Part shown: in pieces, positions 1-8,218 of the stretch
Position numbering within the stretch: position 1 is the stretch's first letter
Layout: every line of letters starts with the position of its first letter
NCBI GenBank assembly: GCA_019423445.1
Contig: JAHZBJ010000003.1
Span: 1-20,552, forward strand
Source: Oscillospiraceae bacterium
GTDB lineage: Bacteria; Bacillota; Clostridia; Oscillospirales; Ruminococcaceae
DNA: 20,552 bases
Direction of reading: 5' to 3'
Notes under the pieces: model-generated
Seen by the model: the letters and a program-made list of their open reading frames with translations, nothing else
Told to the model about the DNA's origin: nothing
The model's database searches: none
Translations under genes and position numbers: made by a program

Positions 1-537
1 CCCAATGAGGAGCACCTCTCGGGGATCGGGCTGCCCCAAAGCCCCCATCACCCGGTCAAAATACTCCGGCTGGGGCTTTTGGACTCCCATTTCTCCCGAG
101 ATGAAAATCCCCTGGAACCACCGGTCCAGCCCCGACCGGGCAAGACGGCTGCGCTGGGTGCCGGAGATGCCGTTGGTAACGATCCAGAGGCTGTGGTCTT
201 CCGCCAGCTCCCGGCAGACCTCCTCGGCTCCGGGCATGAGAAAAGCTCCCTCCCCCAGAAACTCCCGGTACCGGGCCTCGGCCTTCCTTCCATCCGCCTC
301 AAGGCCCAGCTTCTGGAATGCCACGGCAAACCGGGTGTCCAACAGTTCCTGTTGGGTCAGCTCCCCACGCTCCAGAGCCCTCCAAAGGGCCTCGTTGGCG
401 GTATGGTAGACGGCGGCGGACTCCCTGCTCCAGGGCAGCCCCATCTCCTGAAAAAGCCGCTCCAGAGCGGCCGCCTCACAGGCGTCAAAATCCAACAGGG
501 TGTTATCGGCGTCAAACAAAAGATGGCGGTACCCCAT
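1..537 (-). CDS. HAD-family (YjjG-like) pyrimidine nucleotidase, 3' end cut by window edge
   Basis: This gene reads on the minus strand from ATG at 537 and is still open at base 1, so only the first 179 codons are visible. The N-terminus GYRHLLFDADNTLLDF carries the HAD motif I with Asp9 and Asp11, a helical cap follows, then motif II (IVTNG) and a motif III lysine in GVQKPQPEYF. This order matches subclass IA HAD phosphatases, and the DADNTL signature with the cap length is typical of YjjG/YfnB proteins, which dephosphorylate non-canonical pyrimidine nucleotides. Substrate is inferred from family only. A strong AAAGGAGG lies 4 bases before the ATG. It sits 77 bp downstream of murA on the same strand and may be co-transcribed with it through the hairpin at 573-598. 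Confidence 0.85.
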   Translation of the reverse strand, partial: MGYRHLLFDADNTLLDFDACEAAALERLFQEMGLPWSRESAAVYHTANEALWRALERGELTQQELLDTRFAVAFQKLGLEADGRKAEARYREFLGEGAFLMPGAEEVCRELAEDHSLWIVTNGISGTQRSRLARSGLDRWFQGIFISGEMGVQKPQPEYFDRVMGALGQPDPREVLLIG

Positions 538-572
538 AGTTCCTCCTTTTCGGGTCTTCCGGACACGCAAAG

Positions 573-598
573 GGGGCTGCGCCTTCCGGGGCAGCCCC
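573..598 (-). other. Hairpin between murA and the HAD gene
   Basis: GGGGCTGC (573-580) and GCAGCCCC (591-598) form a perfect 8-bp stem with a 10-nt loop, just past the murA stop. On the minus strand it is followed only by CTTT, so it would be a weak terminator or a processing/attenuation structure rather than a full stop. Confidence 0.5.
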
Positions 599-614
599 TG
601 TATTCGGTTCCTGG

Positions 615-1898
615 TTACAAAGCTTTGGAGAGCTCGCTGTCCGGGACGGTGATCCTCTTCATATCCCCGCCCAGGGCGGTGATCTTTTCCACCACATCCT
701 CATATCCCCGCTCGATGTGGATAATCTCCTCAATCTGAGTGGTTCCCCGGGCGATAAGCCCTGCAATAATCATGGCGGCGCCGCCCCGAAGATCGGTGGC
801 CTTCACCGGGGCCCCAGTAAGGTACTCTACTCCCTCGATTACCGCCACCTTGCCGTCCACAGTGATCTTCGCCCCCAAACGGTTCAGTTCATCCACATAT
901 TTAAAGCGGTTGTCCCAAACACCCTCGGTGATGATACTGGTTCCCTGGGCCAGGGTGAGCATGGCGGCCATCTGGGGCTGCATATCGGTGGGGAAGCCTG
1001 GATGGGGAGTGGTTTTGACATTGATCTTCTGGATCGGCCCAAACCGGGCCACCTGGAGCCAGTCGTCCCCCTCCTCGATCTGGGCGCCGGCAGCCCGAAG
1101 CCGGGCGGTAATGGGCTCCATATGCTTGGGGATAACATTTTCCACCCGGATGCTGCCTCCCGCAGCCACCGCGGCGGCCATATAGGTTCCGGCTTCAATC
1201 TGGTCCGGAATGATGGTGTAATTGGCCCCGTGCATCACATCCACTCCATGGATCTTGATGACGTCGGTGCCGGCGCCCCGGACGTCCGCCCCCATGGAGT
1301 TGAGGAAGTTTGCAAGGTCCACGATATGGGGCTCCTTGGCCACATTCTCCAGAATGGTAAGGCCCTTGGCCCGCACCGCCGCCAGCATCACGTTGATGGT
1401 GGCTCCTACCGTGACCACGTCGAAATAGACATGGACCCCCCGGAGCTGATCCGCCCTGGCGTTGATCATACCCTTGTCGATCTCCACCGAAGCGCCCATC
1501 GCCTCAAAGCCTTTGATGTGCTGATCGATGGGCCGCACGCCGAAATTGCATCCTCCCGGCACGGAAACGCTGGCTTCGCCGCAGCGTCCCAAAAGGGAGC
1601 CGATAAAGTAATAGCTGGCCCGTATGTTTTTTGCCAAATCATAGGGAACCGTGTGGGAGGTAAGATGGGTGGTATCGATCTCCACCGTCTTTTTCCCCAG
1701 CATCCGCACTGTAGCCCCCATCTCGGTGAGCATTTTCAGAAGCAGGGTAACATCGCTGATATTGGGGATATTATCAATGACGCATTTTCCCCTTGCCAGC
1801 ACTGTGGCGGGGATTATGGCTACTGCGGCGTTTTTGGCGCCGCCGATTTTTACCGTTCCGTGGAGCTCATGGCCCCCTGTGACAATGAATTTATTCAA
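615..1898 (-). CDS. murA: UDP-N-acetylglucosamine 1-carboxyvinyltransferase
   Basis: MurA transfers enolpyruvate from PEP to UDP-GlcNAc, the first committed cytoplasmic step of peptidoglycan synthesis and the target of fosfomycin. The sequence shows KIGGAKNAA with Lys22/Asn23 and the active-site loop PGGCNFGVRPIDQHI with the catalytic cysteine at residue 117, so the enzyme should be fosfomycin-sensitive in principle. Two in-frame TTG codons (1904 and 1898) precede the conserved region. I chose 1898 because it sits 8 bases after GGGAG and puts Lys-Asn at the canonical 22/23 numbering; the length is then 427 aa, normal for the family. No ATG start is available nearby. A roughly 230-nt upstream region with two extended -10 elements probably drives it. 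Firmicutes often carry two paralogues (murA/murZ); which one this is cannot be told here. Confidence 0.95.
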   Translation of the reverse strand: MNKFIVTGGHELHGTVKIGGAKNAAVAIIPATVLARGKCVIDNIPNISDVTLLLKMLTEMGATVRMLGKKTVEIDTTHLTSHTVPYDLAKNIRASYYFIGSLLGRCGEASVSVPGGCNFGVRPIDQHIKGFEAMGASVEIDKGMINARADQLRGVHVYFDVVTVGATINVMLAAVRAKGLTILENVAKEPHIVDLANFLNSMGADVRGAGTDVIKIHGVDVMHGANYTIIPDQIEAGTYMAAAVAAGGSIRVENVIPKHMEPITARLRAAGAQIEEGDDWLQVARFGPIQKINVKTTPHPGFPTDMQPQMAAMLTLAQGTSIITEGVWDNRFKYVDELNRLGAKITVDGKVAVIEGVEYLTGAPVKATDLRGGAAMIIAGLIARGTTQIEEIIHIERGYEDVVEKITALGGDMKRITVPDSELSKAL

Positions 1899-2026
1899 TA
1901 TCAAAGCTCCCTTTTGTGGTATTCCGCCGCGGCGCGGCTATGTACAAACATATGGCTCTTCCCATCCCGGGAACGGCGGAAAGAACCCTTCCTCTTATAT
2001 GTGTATTCTGAGTTGTCTACAGCGAT

Positions 2027-2140
2027 ATTATACCACAGATCCGTCCCCAGGGCATAAATACAGGCAGGCCCTCCAGAACCGCATCCGGGGCCTGAACCGC
2101 TTCACATTCCCTGTTGTTGACGCTATTTTTTGTTATTATA
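2027..2140 (-). promoter_or_regulatory. Two candidate extended -10 promoters upstream of murA
   Basis: The minus strand reads TGGTATAAT twice, with TATAAT at 2032-2027 and 2140-2135. Both share the 10-base word TGGTATAATA and have an extended TGn. No good -35 box lies 16-18 bases further up for either. They would give murA leaders of about 120 and 230 nt. The stretch 1899-2399 otherwise holds no gene that I can support. Confidence 0.5.
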
Positions 2141-2278
2141 CCATGGTTTTCCCCGAAATGAAAGTCATTCCTGCCTTTTTGATGGAAAATCCTTCTTCAC
2201 GCCCTTCCGCCCCCAGGCCGCTACCCTCGTCTCGCCAGGATTTTTAACGGATTGTTTCTTTTCTTTTCCACGCCCCCG

Positions 2279-2287
2279 TGCTATAAT
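2279..2287 (+). promoter_or_regulatory. Extended -10 promoter for the S41 peptidase gene
   Basis: TGCTATAAT (extended -10, consensus TATAAT at 2282-2287) lies about 110 bp before the TTG start at 2400. The -35 region is pyrimidine-rich with no clear TTGACA, as is usual when an extended -10 is present. Confidence 0.5.
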
Positions 2288-2399
2288 ACTTCCAGCCCTT
2301 TCGGCACTTCTGGCCCTTTGAGGCCATAAGAGCTGAACCCACTTTCACCGGGGTTGTCCTTCCACCATGCCCCGGGATCCATCCCAAGGAGGCTTGATC

Positions 2400-3629
2400 T
2401 TGAACAAGAAGATTTCATTGGGGGCCGTTATCGCCTATATGGCCATTGTGGCCGCTGTGGTGTTCTGCCTCACCATGTTTTACTCCGAAAACCGCTACAA
2501 CTCTATGTACAGTAACATCACCGAGCGGGAGCGGGAGTACTCCCTGCTGGCTGAGATCGACCAGTATGCCCGGAGCAGTTACGCCGGGGTCATCAATGAG
2601 GAGACCCTACGTGCCGGTATCGCTGCCGGTTACATCAGCGGCCTTGGTGATCCTTATGCCCGTTTCCTCACAGAAAAGGAGTACGAGGCCTACCTCAACG
2701 CAGAGAATCAGCGGTATGTAGGCATCGGCGTGGTAACCGAGATGGACGCCGACGGTTATATCCGCCTGAAAACAGTCTATCCCCAGTCCCCTGCGGCTTC
2801 CGCTCAGATGCAGCCCGGTGATTTAATTGTCAGCGTGGACGGCACAGCAGCTACCAAGGAGAATTACACCGAGCTGGTGGGCTCTTTCCAGGGATCTCCC
2901 GGCACCAAGGTGAGTCTGGTCTACCGCCGGGACACTGAGGAAATGACAGTGGAGCTTACCCGGCGTGAAATCGATGTTCCCACCATATCTTACCAGGTCA
3001 TTGACAATGTGGGGTATCTCACCCTTTCCGGTATCACCGCCAACTCCCCCAGCCACCTGGACCAGGCCATTCGCCAGGTCACCCAGGATGGCGCCCAGGC
3101 CCTGATCTTTGACGTCCGGGGCCTCTCCAGCGAAAACGTAAACGCTGTTGGGGAAATGCTGGATATCCTTCTGGGCGATATGACCACCGTATACATCCAA
3201 GACCAAGACGGTGAACTCAAAGAGCTGATGACCTCCGACGAGAAAGAGATCTCTCTGCCCATGGTGGTGCTGGCGGATTCCGGCACCAAGGGCACCAGCG
3301 AGCTGTTCGCCCAGGCGCTGAAAGATACTGACAAAGCTTCCGTGGTAGGAGAAACCACTTTCGGGAAAGACACCTACCAGGAATTCCATCAGCTGAAGAA
3401 CGGTTCCGCAGTCTACCTCACCGTAGCCCGCTACGCTGGGCCTTCCGGAGTCACCTACGACGAAACCGGCGTCAGCGCGGATTACGAGATCAAGTACCCT
3501 GCCGAAATGGACAAGACCAGCACCATGGGGAACCCCGAATATGACAGCCAGCTGCGGAAGGCTTTGGAAATCGCCGCCACCGCAGTCAAAACCGAAACCT
3601 CCGGCAACTCCGAATCCTCAAGCAACTGA
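2400..3629 (+). CDS. Membrane-anchored S41 (C-terminal processing) peptidase-like protein with PDZ domain, catalytic Ser position is Gly
   Basis: I start this gene at TTG 2400 because AAGGAGG lies 7 bases upstream; an upstream in-frame ATG at 2367 has no ribosome binding site. The 409-aa protein has one N-terminal membrane segment (about 8-28), an N-terminal helical domain, a PDZ domain (about 105-190, with QPGDLIVSVDG) and an S41 catalytic domain. CtpA/CtpB/Tsp proteases cleave extracytoplasmic proteins near their C-termini using a Ser/Lys dyad. Here GTKGTSELF (295-303) aligns without gaps to the family SASASE motif, with TFGKDTYQ behind it: Lys323 and Gln327 are present at the correct spacing, but the nucleophile position (298) is glycine. 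It may therefore be a non-proteolytic scaffold, or use a different residue. A strong terminator follows, so it appears monocistronic. Confidence 0.85.
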   Translation: MNKKISLGAVIAYMAIVAAVVFCLTMFYSENRYNSMYSNITEREREYSLLAEIDQYARSSYAGVINEETLRAGIAAGYISGLGDPYARFLTEKEYEAYLNAENQRYVGIGVVTEMDADGYIRLKTVYPQSPAASAQMQPGDLIVSVDGTAATKENYTELVGSFQGSPGTKVSLVYRRDTEEMTVELTRREIDVPTISYQVIDNVGYLTLSGITANSPSHLDQAIRQVTQDGAQALIFDVRGLSSENVNAVGEMLDILLGDMTTVYIQDQDGELKELMTSDEKEISLPMVVLADSGTKGTSELFAQALKDTDKASVVGETTFGKDTYQEFHQLKNGSAVYLTVARYAGPSGVTYDETGVSADYEIKYPAEMDKTSTMGNPEYDSQLRKALEIAATAVKTETSGNSESSSN

Positions 3630-3645
3630 TATAAAACGTATGTAA

Positions 3646-3677
3646 AAATACGCCTTCCCAGGAAGGCGTATTTTTTT
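3646..3677 (+). terminator. Rho-independent terminator of the S41 gene
   Basis: An inverted repeat ATACGCCTTCC / GGAAGGCGTAT is followed by seven T residues (3671-3677), 20 bp after the stop codon. From here to 3857 I see no convincing gene: the opposite-strand ORF there lacks a ribosome binding site and overlaps this terminator. Confidence 0.9.
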
Positions 3678-3857
3678 GCTTCTCTTTGCCGCATGGCTAT
3701 CCCCTTTGTTTCCTCACATTCCCAGTTCCGGCTCTCCTCCCCTGGGGAAAATGTGGCGAAGAAGGGGCAGAACGCCGGACGTTGGAGGCGGACTGCTGCT
3801 CCATAGGAGGCCCGCCAACAGGCTCGCCATTCACACACCCATATTCGTCAGGAACAG

Positions 3858-3893
3858 AAAAGGGGCGGCACAGCTTGGCTGTGCCGCCCCTTT
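3858..3893 (-). terminator. Strong terminator after the secreted beta-helix gene
   Basis: A perfect 13-bp stem, GGGGCGGCACAGC (3862-3874) with its complement at 3878-3890 and a 3-nt loop, is flanked by AAAA and TTT. It lies about 50 bp past the stop of the minus-strand gene and may work in both directions between the two converging genes. Confidence 0.85.
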
Positions 3894-3944
3894 GTCCATC
3901 TATCCAGTCGAAGGGCCTTTGGGGCCCCGTCCAGGCGGTGGAAC

Positions 3945-6104
3945 TTAAAGCTTCTCGTTGGTCAGGAGGAAGTGGCCCATGTGGGTGGTGGTGAAGGTGA
4001 TCTTCCCATCCTTCTCCACAGGGGACGCCACATAAGTAAGCTTGCCGTTGTCCTCGTTGTAGAGGTAAACGTGGACAGTGCCTTCAAGGTCGGTCTCCAG
4101 GGTGACGGTGACGGCGGTGGGCATGGTCATGGCGCCCCCGGCCTCCACAGCCTCATAGTCAGCGTCGCCAACCAGCTCCTCCATCTCGGAGGCTTTCTTG
4201 GACTCGCTGCGGTAGTTCATGGGGTAGTAGACACGGCCCGCCTCGGTGACGGTACCGAAGCCACCGGGGATGGTAACGGACATATCACCGATGGAAACGG
4301 TGAGGGCAGCCCCGGAGTTGGCTCCCAGGAGGTTCATGGTCTTCAGGGAGATGGCGTTGGTGGGATTATGGACCTCCACTTCCACCTTTTCCCCATCCCG
4401 AATGGCATTCTGGGTCTCGGTGCTGTTGGCCTCGTTGTCGGTGACAGCGATGACAGGCTCATTGTCGGTCACCACAGGGACGGGGGTCTCCCCTTCCTCG
4501 GTGACGGTAATGGTCATGTTCCCGGTGCCGCAAACAACGACAGAAGCGTCATCCGCCTTTACGATCTGAATCGAGCAGCTGTAGGTGCCGGCGGTATAGA
4601 AGGTGAGGCGGAAGTCGCTGGTATAGCCGTTGCCATAAGGGAACCCGGTGCCGGGGCCGAAGCTGTCGCCAACGAGGGGCTTCCAGGTTTCCCCTTCCTT
4701 ATATTCCAGAAGGGCCTCATCCTGGGTAACAGGAGTGCCGTTCAGGGTAAAGGTACCGGTGCCTTTCACGTTGCTGTCGGTGTAGCTGCCGTTGGTGGTG
4801 ACGGAAAACTCAATGGTATTCCCCACCACAGCAGTGGAGGGCAGGCCGGAAACAGTGAGGCTGGGGTCATCAGCGGGGGTCTCAGGGGTGGTGCCGATGC
4901 TGCCGTCCTCATTCTGCACCAGGTCCAGACCGGTGTCGCCTACATTGATGTTGCCAATCTCAGTGGGGGTAGTGGGATCCACCCAAACGATATCGCCGCT
5001 CTGGCCTTCGGTGTCCAGGTCGGTGCAGCCGGACAGATTCAGCTGGGCGCCGTTGGCCACCTCCATGCCGTAGCCGTTGCCGGAAAGGGTGAGGGTGCCG
5101 GTAACTTCGGTATCCGCATTCGCACCATTGGTGAGGATGCCGCCGTAGCCGCAGCCCTCCACGGTTACGCCGTTCAGCTTCAGGGTGGTGTTATAATTGT
5201 GGATGCCGTTCTTCATATCGCCGTTGCCCACCACGGTGAGGTTTTTCATATCCACCGGCTGGGTAACGGTGATGGCATTGTCCTTGCTGGTAAAACCAGC
5301 GATGATCCTGTTGCCGTCGCCGTCCAGGGTCAGCTTCTGGTTGATGCTGACGGGCTCGTCAAGGGTGACGTCCTTCTCCAGCACCACGGTGCTGCCCTGT
5401 GTCTGGGTCAGGGCGCCTTCCAGATCATAATAGCGGGTGCCCAGCTTGCCCGTTTCCTCAGAGGCCACGCTGGCCACGATGCTGTCAGCGCCGCTGATGT
5501 TCACCTGGGCCAGTCCCAGGGTCTTTTCAGGGATCCAGATAGCGGCGTCCTCCTGCTCGCTGATGTCCACATCGGAGAGGGTGAGGCTGGGTTTGGTGTC
5601 CTCAGGGATATTCGCGCCGTTGTCCACCTCGACGCCCCAGGCATTGTTCTTCAGGGTAAGGCCATTCGCATTGGCGCTGCCGCCGTTGACGATCATGGCG
5701 CCCCATTTGCAGTTCTGGATGGTGACGCCGGTCAGCTCCATGGTGGAGCCGACGCCGTAGACCTGCACGCCGTACTTCTGGTTGGCGGCCTTGCTGCCGT
5801 CCACAGTCAGGTTCTTCAGCACGGCGCTGCCGGTCACAGTGATGACGCTGCCGTCTTTTCCGGTTCCTGCGAAGTCAGGGCTGGCGGAAATGCTGTACTG
5901 GCCGGCTCCGTCGATGGTGACGTTTTTACCGGTAACCATCAGAGGAGAGGAAACGGTGATGTCAGCCGTCAGTGTGATCTCAGCGCCATCCTGAGTCACA
6001 GCTTGGCGGAGGGCTTCCTCGGTGTCAACCGGGGCTGCGAAGCCCACCACCGACATGGTGACGACCATGGCGGCAGCCAAGAAAATTGCCAGGAACTTTT
6101 TCAT
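3945..6104 (-). CDS. Large secreted right-handed beta-helix surface protein
   Basis: The start is ATG at 6104, with AAGGAGG 9 bases upstream; it begins MKKFLAIFLAAAMVVTMSVV, a clear Sec signal peptide with probable cleavage after GFAA. The mature part (about 695 aa) starts with repeated units rich in LTLSGN, VTIQNCKWG and GVTVEGCGYGG, the pattern of pectate-lyase-like parallel beta-helix coils, each with inner Val/Leu/Ile and turn Asn/Gly. A threonine-rich immunoglobulin-like region (about 425-560) follows, then a C-terminal module ending HMGHFLLTNEKL that is seen in secreted proteins of gut Clostridia (from memory). No LPXTG, S-layer or other anchor is visible, so it is probably released or loosely attached. 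Enzyme activity cannot be assigned. It is flanked downstream by a strong terminator. Confidence 0.8.
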   Translation of the reverse strand: MKKFLAIFLAAAMVVTMSVVGFAAPVDTEEALRQAVTQDGAEITLTADITVSSPLMVTGKNVTIDGAGQYSISASPDFAGTGKDGSVITVTGSAVLKNLTVDGSKAANQKYGVQVYGVGSTMELTGVTIQNCKWGAMIVNGGSANANGLTLKNNAWGVEVDNGANIPEDTKPSLTLSDVDISEQEDAAIWIPEKTLGLAQVNISGADSIVASVASEETGKLGTRYYDLEGALTQTQGSTVVLEKDVTLDEPVSINQKLTLDGDGNRIIAGFTSKDNAITVTQPVDMKNLTVVGNGDMKNGIHNYNTTLKLNGVTVEGCGYGGILTNGANADTEVTGTLTLSGNGYGMEVANGAQLNLSGCTDLDTEGQSGDIVWVDPTTPTEIGNINVGDTGLDLVQNEDGSIGTTPETPADDPSLTVSGLPSTAVVGNTIEFSVTTNGSYTDSNVKGTGTFTLNGTPVTQDEALLEYKEGETWKPLVGDSFGPGTGFPYGNGYTSDFRLTFYTAGTYSCSIQIVKADDASVVVCGTGNMTITVTEEGETPVPVVTDNEPVIAVTDNEANSTETQNAIRDGEKVEVEVHNPTNAISLKTMNLLGANSGAALTVSIGDMSVTIPGGFGTVTEAGRVYYPMNYRSESKKASEMEELVGDADYEAVEAGGAMTMPTAVTVTLETDLEGTVHVYLYNEDNGKLTYVASPVEKDGKITFTTTHMGHFLLTNEKL

Positions 6105-6409
6105 TCTGCACGTCCTCCTTACATTTGTCGGTTGTTCCACAGCACATGGAGTCGTTTCCATACGCAGCACCACATATACCTGCAATCCAAAATCATAAGT
6201 CCACCTTGTATTTATAAGGTCAAAACTGTATAATAATGGTTACAATATGCGGCGCAAGCCGTTGCGTATGAAGACCTGTTTCCGCAAACTGGGGACAGAG
6301 TTTTACCGCACTCCATCCCCGTCTGCACTCTTTTCCATGTCTCCAACAATTATACACAGAAACAAAAATGCCCGGAAATTCTGGGTTTTTCGGCCCAAAT
6401 GCAGGTATA
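6105..6409. other. Intergenic region: 5' region of the secreted-protein gene up to the element boundary
   Basis: This 305-bp stretch contains the ribosome binding site and presumed promoter of the minus-strand secreted protein. A possible -35 TTGACC on the minus strand near 6220 was seen, without a convincing -10. A weak hairpin (CCCGG/CTGGG, 6370-6385) flanked by T-runs on both strands might end leftward transcription coming out of the element. No gene is supported. Confidence 0.4.
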
Positions 6410-6421
6410 GTGTAGGAATAA
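6410..6421 (+). repeat. Candidate left attachment site (GTGTAGGAATAA)
   Basis: It matches GTATAGGAATAA at 19225-19236 in 11 of 12 positions and lies 22 bp outside the last element gene. The same decamer type occurs near the integrase promoter. A match this short is not statistically decisive on its own. Confidence 0.35.
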
Positions 6422-6442
6422 ATCGAGGTGTATACACTTTTA

Positions 6443-6985
6443 TTACGTCGTTTGACTGCCGTAAACAACCTCTGTTTCGATGACTGAACCATCGTCCGAG
6501 AAGGTCTTAGTCTGCCTAGCCAACTGTATTCCTTCCGCGTCCATAAGGACGGAAACGCAAGTCTTCAATGCCGTGTTGAATGTCTTGACAAGTTTGCGCC
6601 CTAAATGATCGATGGTGGTTATAACAAGATAATCGTCCGAATAATTCTTTACCGTTCGTCCTAATTCGGTTCCATCTTCGTTGGTCAAAATGGTTGTGCA
6701 GGTTTTAAAATTATTCGAAAAAGTCTTGGTTAATTTGAGGTTGCCTGCTTTATCGTTGCTTATAATGGTTCCATCATCCAGAAAATATTTATATCCGTCA
6801 GTTAAGCCGGAAGTAAGGATTCGGTCTATTTCCTCCGTCTCGCTTCCACCTTTGAATTTTCCTGTTATAACAGAACCGTCCGCTTTATGAGCGGTGTAGC
6901 CCTCTAGCAAAGAATCTTCCGTTACGGTATCGGCAGTCAAATCGATAAGAGTTCGTCCTCCATAGATTACTTTATTAAAGGACAT
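6443..6985 (-). CDS. Phage tail-region protein with KVIYGGR module and two YD-like repeats
   Basis: The start is ATG 6985, 6 bases after AGAGGTG; further GTG/ATG codons at 6994 and 6991 are less well placed. It is 180 aa long. The N-terminal 45 residues (FNKVIYGGRTLIDLTADTVT) closely match the start of the next gene upstream, and the C-terminal half consists of two tandem units of about 40 residues (LTKTFSNNFKT.. and LVKTFNTALKT..) that also match the C-terminus of the protein at 12676-13683. It is the last gene of the element. By position and composition it is probably a tail-fibre or baseplate accessory; its precise function is unknown. Confidence 0.65.
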   Translation of the reverse strand: MSFNKVIYGGRTLIDLTADTVTEDSLLEGYTAHKADGSVITGKFKGGSETEEIDRILTSGLTDGYKYFLDDGTIISNDKAGNLKLTKTFSNNFKTCTTILTNEDGTELGRTVKNYSDDYLVITTIDHLGRKLVKTFNTALKTCVSVLMDAEGIQLARQTKTFSDDGSVIETEVVYGSQTT

Positions 6986-7000
6986 CGCCATCACCTCTCA

Positions 7001-7594
7001 TTAGCCGATTGTTACAGTCGTGCCTCCCTGCGGGTTCTCCGCCTCCGAATAAGGGATAGCCAAAACAGTAACCTGGGAAAGATAATTGTACCCGGACTCA
7101 GAATCCGGAAGGATTTCCTGCTGACTGGTGCTTGGTGTAACGGTTTTAGCCTGCGGATTGGCCCCTTCGGTTCCGGTCATACTGCCGGCAACACCAAGAA
7201 TCGTAACGCCTTCCCGAATGTTGTTTGCAACAAGCTTCGCCTTTTCGTCAGCATGGATTTTTACTTTGCCCGAACCGTCGTGAAAGCCCTGCGGAACAGT
7301 ATACTCCTCATCTTTGGATGAAATGGTCCCTTCTACGGCACCATTGTTTTTCATGGCACCTGTAACCATTTGACCACCAACGCCGGCTTTCTTACCTGAC
7401 AGAATCTCAGCAGCGGTAGCATTAGCGTCTTGCGTATTCATATCATAATCGCAAGTACCATTTACAATATTACCGTCTGCTCCGTGTGCCTTATATCCAG
7501 CAAGTAGCTTGTCAGCGGTAATAGTATCGCCAGTCAAGTCAATAAGGACTCTTCCACCATATATAACTTTATTGATTGCTTTTGTTTCTGGCAT
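7001..7594 (-). CDS. Phage tail-region protein with KVIYGGR module
   Basis: This 197-aa protein starts MPETKAINKVIYGGRVLIDL; its first 45 residues are paralogous to those of the neighbouring 180-aa protein. A glycine-rich central part follows (GKKAGVGGQMVTGAMKNNG, then YTVPQGFHDGSGKV). That pattern recurs in tail proteins of Firmicutes phages, where such segments form beta-rich fibre structures. A purine-rich AAAGGAAGTG lies upstream of the ATG. It is 3 bp from the gene before it and clearly in the same operon. A structural role is inferred; no catalytic motif was seen. Confidence 0.65.
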   Translation of the reverse strand: MPETKAINKVIYGGRVLIDLTGDTITADKLLAGYKAHGADGNIVNGTCDYDMNTQDANATAAEILSGKKAGVGGQMVTGAMKNNGAVEGTISSKDEEYTVPQGFHDGSGKVKIHADEKAKLVANNIREGVTILGVAGSMTGTEGANPQAKTVTPSTSQQEILPDSESGYNYLSQVTVLAIPYSEAENPQGGTTVTIG

Positions 7595-7597
7595 AAA

Positions 7598-7861
7598 CTA
7601 CACTTCCTTTCCAATATAAGCGGTATTTCCGTTCGAATCATTGCTGGTCTCAAAGTAAGGAACTTTGGCGACAACAATATTATCCGTAAGCAATTTGTGA
7701 GCGGTTTCCAGCGTCTGTTCATCTTCAACGTCTGGAATTATCTCATACTCTCCGGAATAGATGTCGTAATCTTGTCCTGTAGCTACGGACAATGTTCCCG
7801 ATAAGGTAGATTCTCCCGAAATAGTACCGCGAATTGATTCGAACGCTTTTAATCCGCTCAT
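7598..7861 (-). CDS. Small phage tail-region protein (87 aa)
   Basis: The start is ATG 7861 after GAGGT, one base from the stop of the preceding gene. The protein opens with a repetitive SGLKAFESIRGTISGESTLSGTLS segment typical of beta-strand-rich phage fibre or baseplate proteins. It then reads EYEIIPDVEDEQTLETAHKLLTDNIVVAKVPYFETSN, a phrase I associate with short tail proteins of clostridial prophages. Function is unknown; it is probably a virion component. Confidence 0.6.
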   Translation of the reverse strand: MSGLKAFESIRGTISGESTLSGTLSVATGQDYDIYSGEYEIIPDVEDEQTLETAHKLLTDNIVVAKVPYFETSNDSNGNTAYIGKEV

Positions 7862-7862
7862 A

Positions 7863-8195
7863 CTAATCTACCTCTTCTGTTATTTTAATAGTTGCTTTTG
7901 TGATAAAGGTATCCACAGTTCCGTCGGCTTTCGTTAGCTGAATATCATAAACATACTTTCCAAACGAAAGGTCTTTCGTATCCTCCGGAAGAAGAGTAAG
8001 TGTAAGCGTATCAATCGGGATATCTTTCACCACAAGCGGTTCTGGATCCTCATATTTTGCTTTCATGGCAAACCGTACTTTATCGCCATCATTTGGCACA
8101 TATGGCGTGCCGTCCTGTTTGGTGATAGAAATGAACGCCACAAAAGTGTCTCCTCTGGTTAGCGTGATCGTTGTACCCGAAACACTGTAACTCAT
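7863..8195 (-). CDS. Baseplate-upper-protein-like immunoglobulin-fold protein
   Basis: The start is ATG 8195, 7 bases after GGAGG. The 110-aa protein reads TLTRGDTFVAFISITKQDGTPY, then KVRFAMKAKY and FGKYVYDIQLTKADGTVDTFITKATIKI. This beta-sandwich pattern is found in the N-terminal domain of lactococcal-type baseplate upper proteins and in free-standing small phage proteins. It probably assembles into the tail tip next to the other products of this cluster. The assignment rests on motif resemblance only. Confidence 0.6.
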   Translation of the reverse strand: MSYSVSGTTITLTRGDTFVAFISITKQDGTPYVPNDGDKVRFAMKAKYEDPEPLVVKDIPIDTLTLTLLPEDTKDLSFGKYVYDIQLTKADGTVDTFITKATIKITEEVD

Positions 8196-8218
8196 GGTAT
8201 CACCTCCATTTTCAACAA

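Noticed and set aside
717..2057. 446-codon plus-strand frame over murA
   Set aside because: It is antisense to a clearly recognisable MurA; no family pattern or ribosome binding site supports it.
3482..3838. 118-codon minus frame between the two converging terminators
   Set aside because: It overlaps the end of the S41 gene and its terminator, has Arg/Cys/Trp-rich shadow composition and no ribosome binding site.
3972..6233. Long open frame (about 750 codons) on the plus strand
   Set aside because: It is the mirror of the secreted beta-helix gene, which has a signal peptide, ribosome binding site and terminator. The plus frame has a Gly/His/Val-rich composition typical of an antisense shadow and no ribosome binding site.
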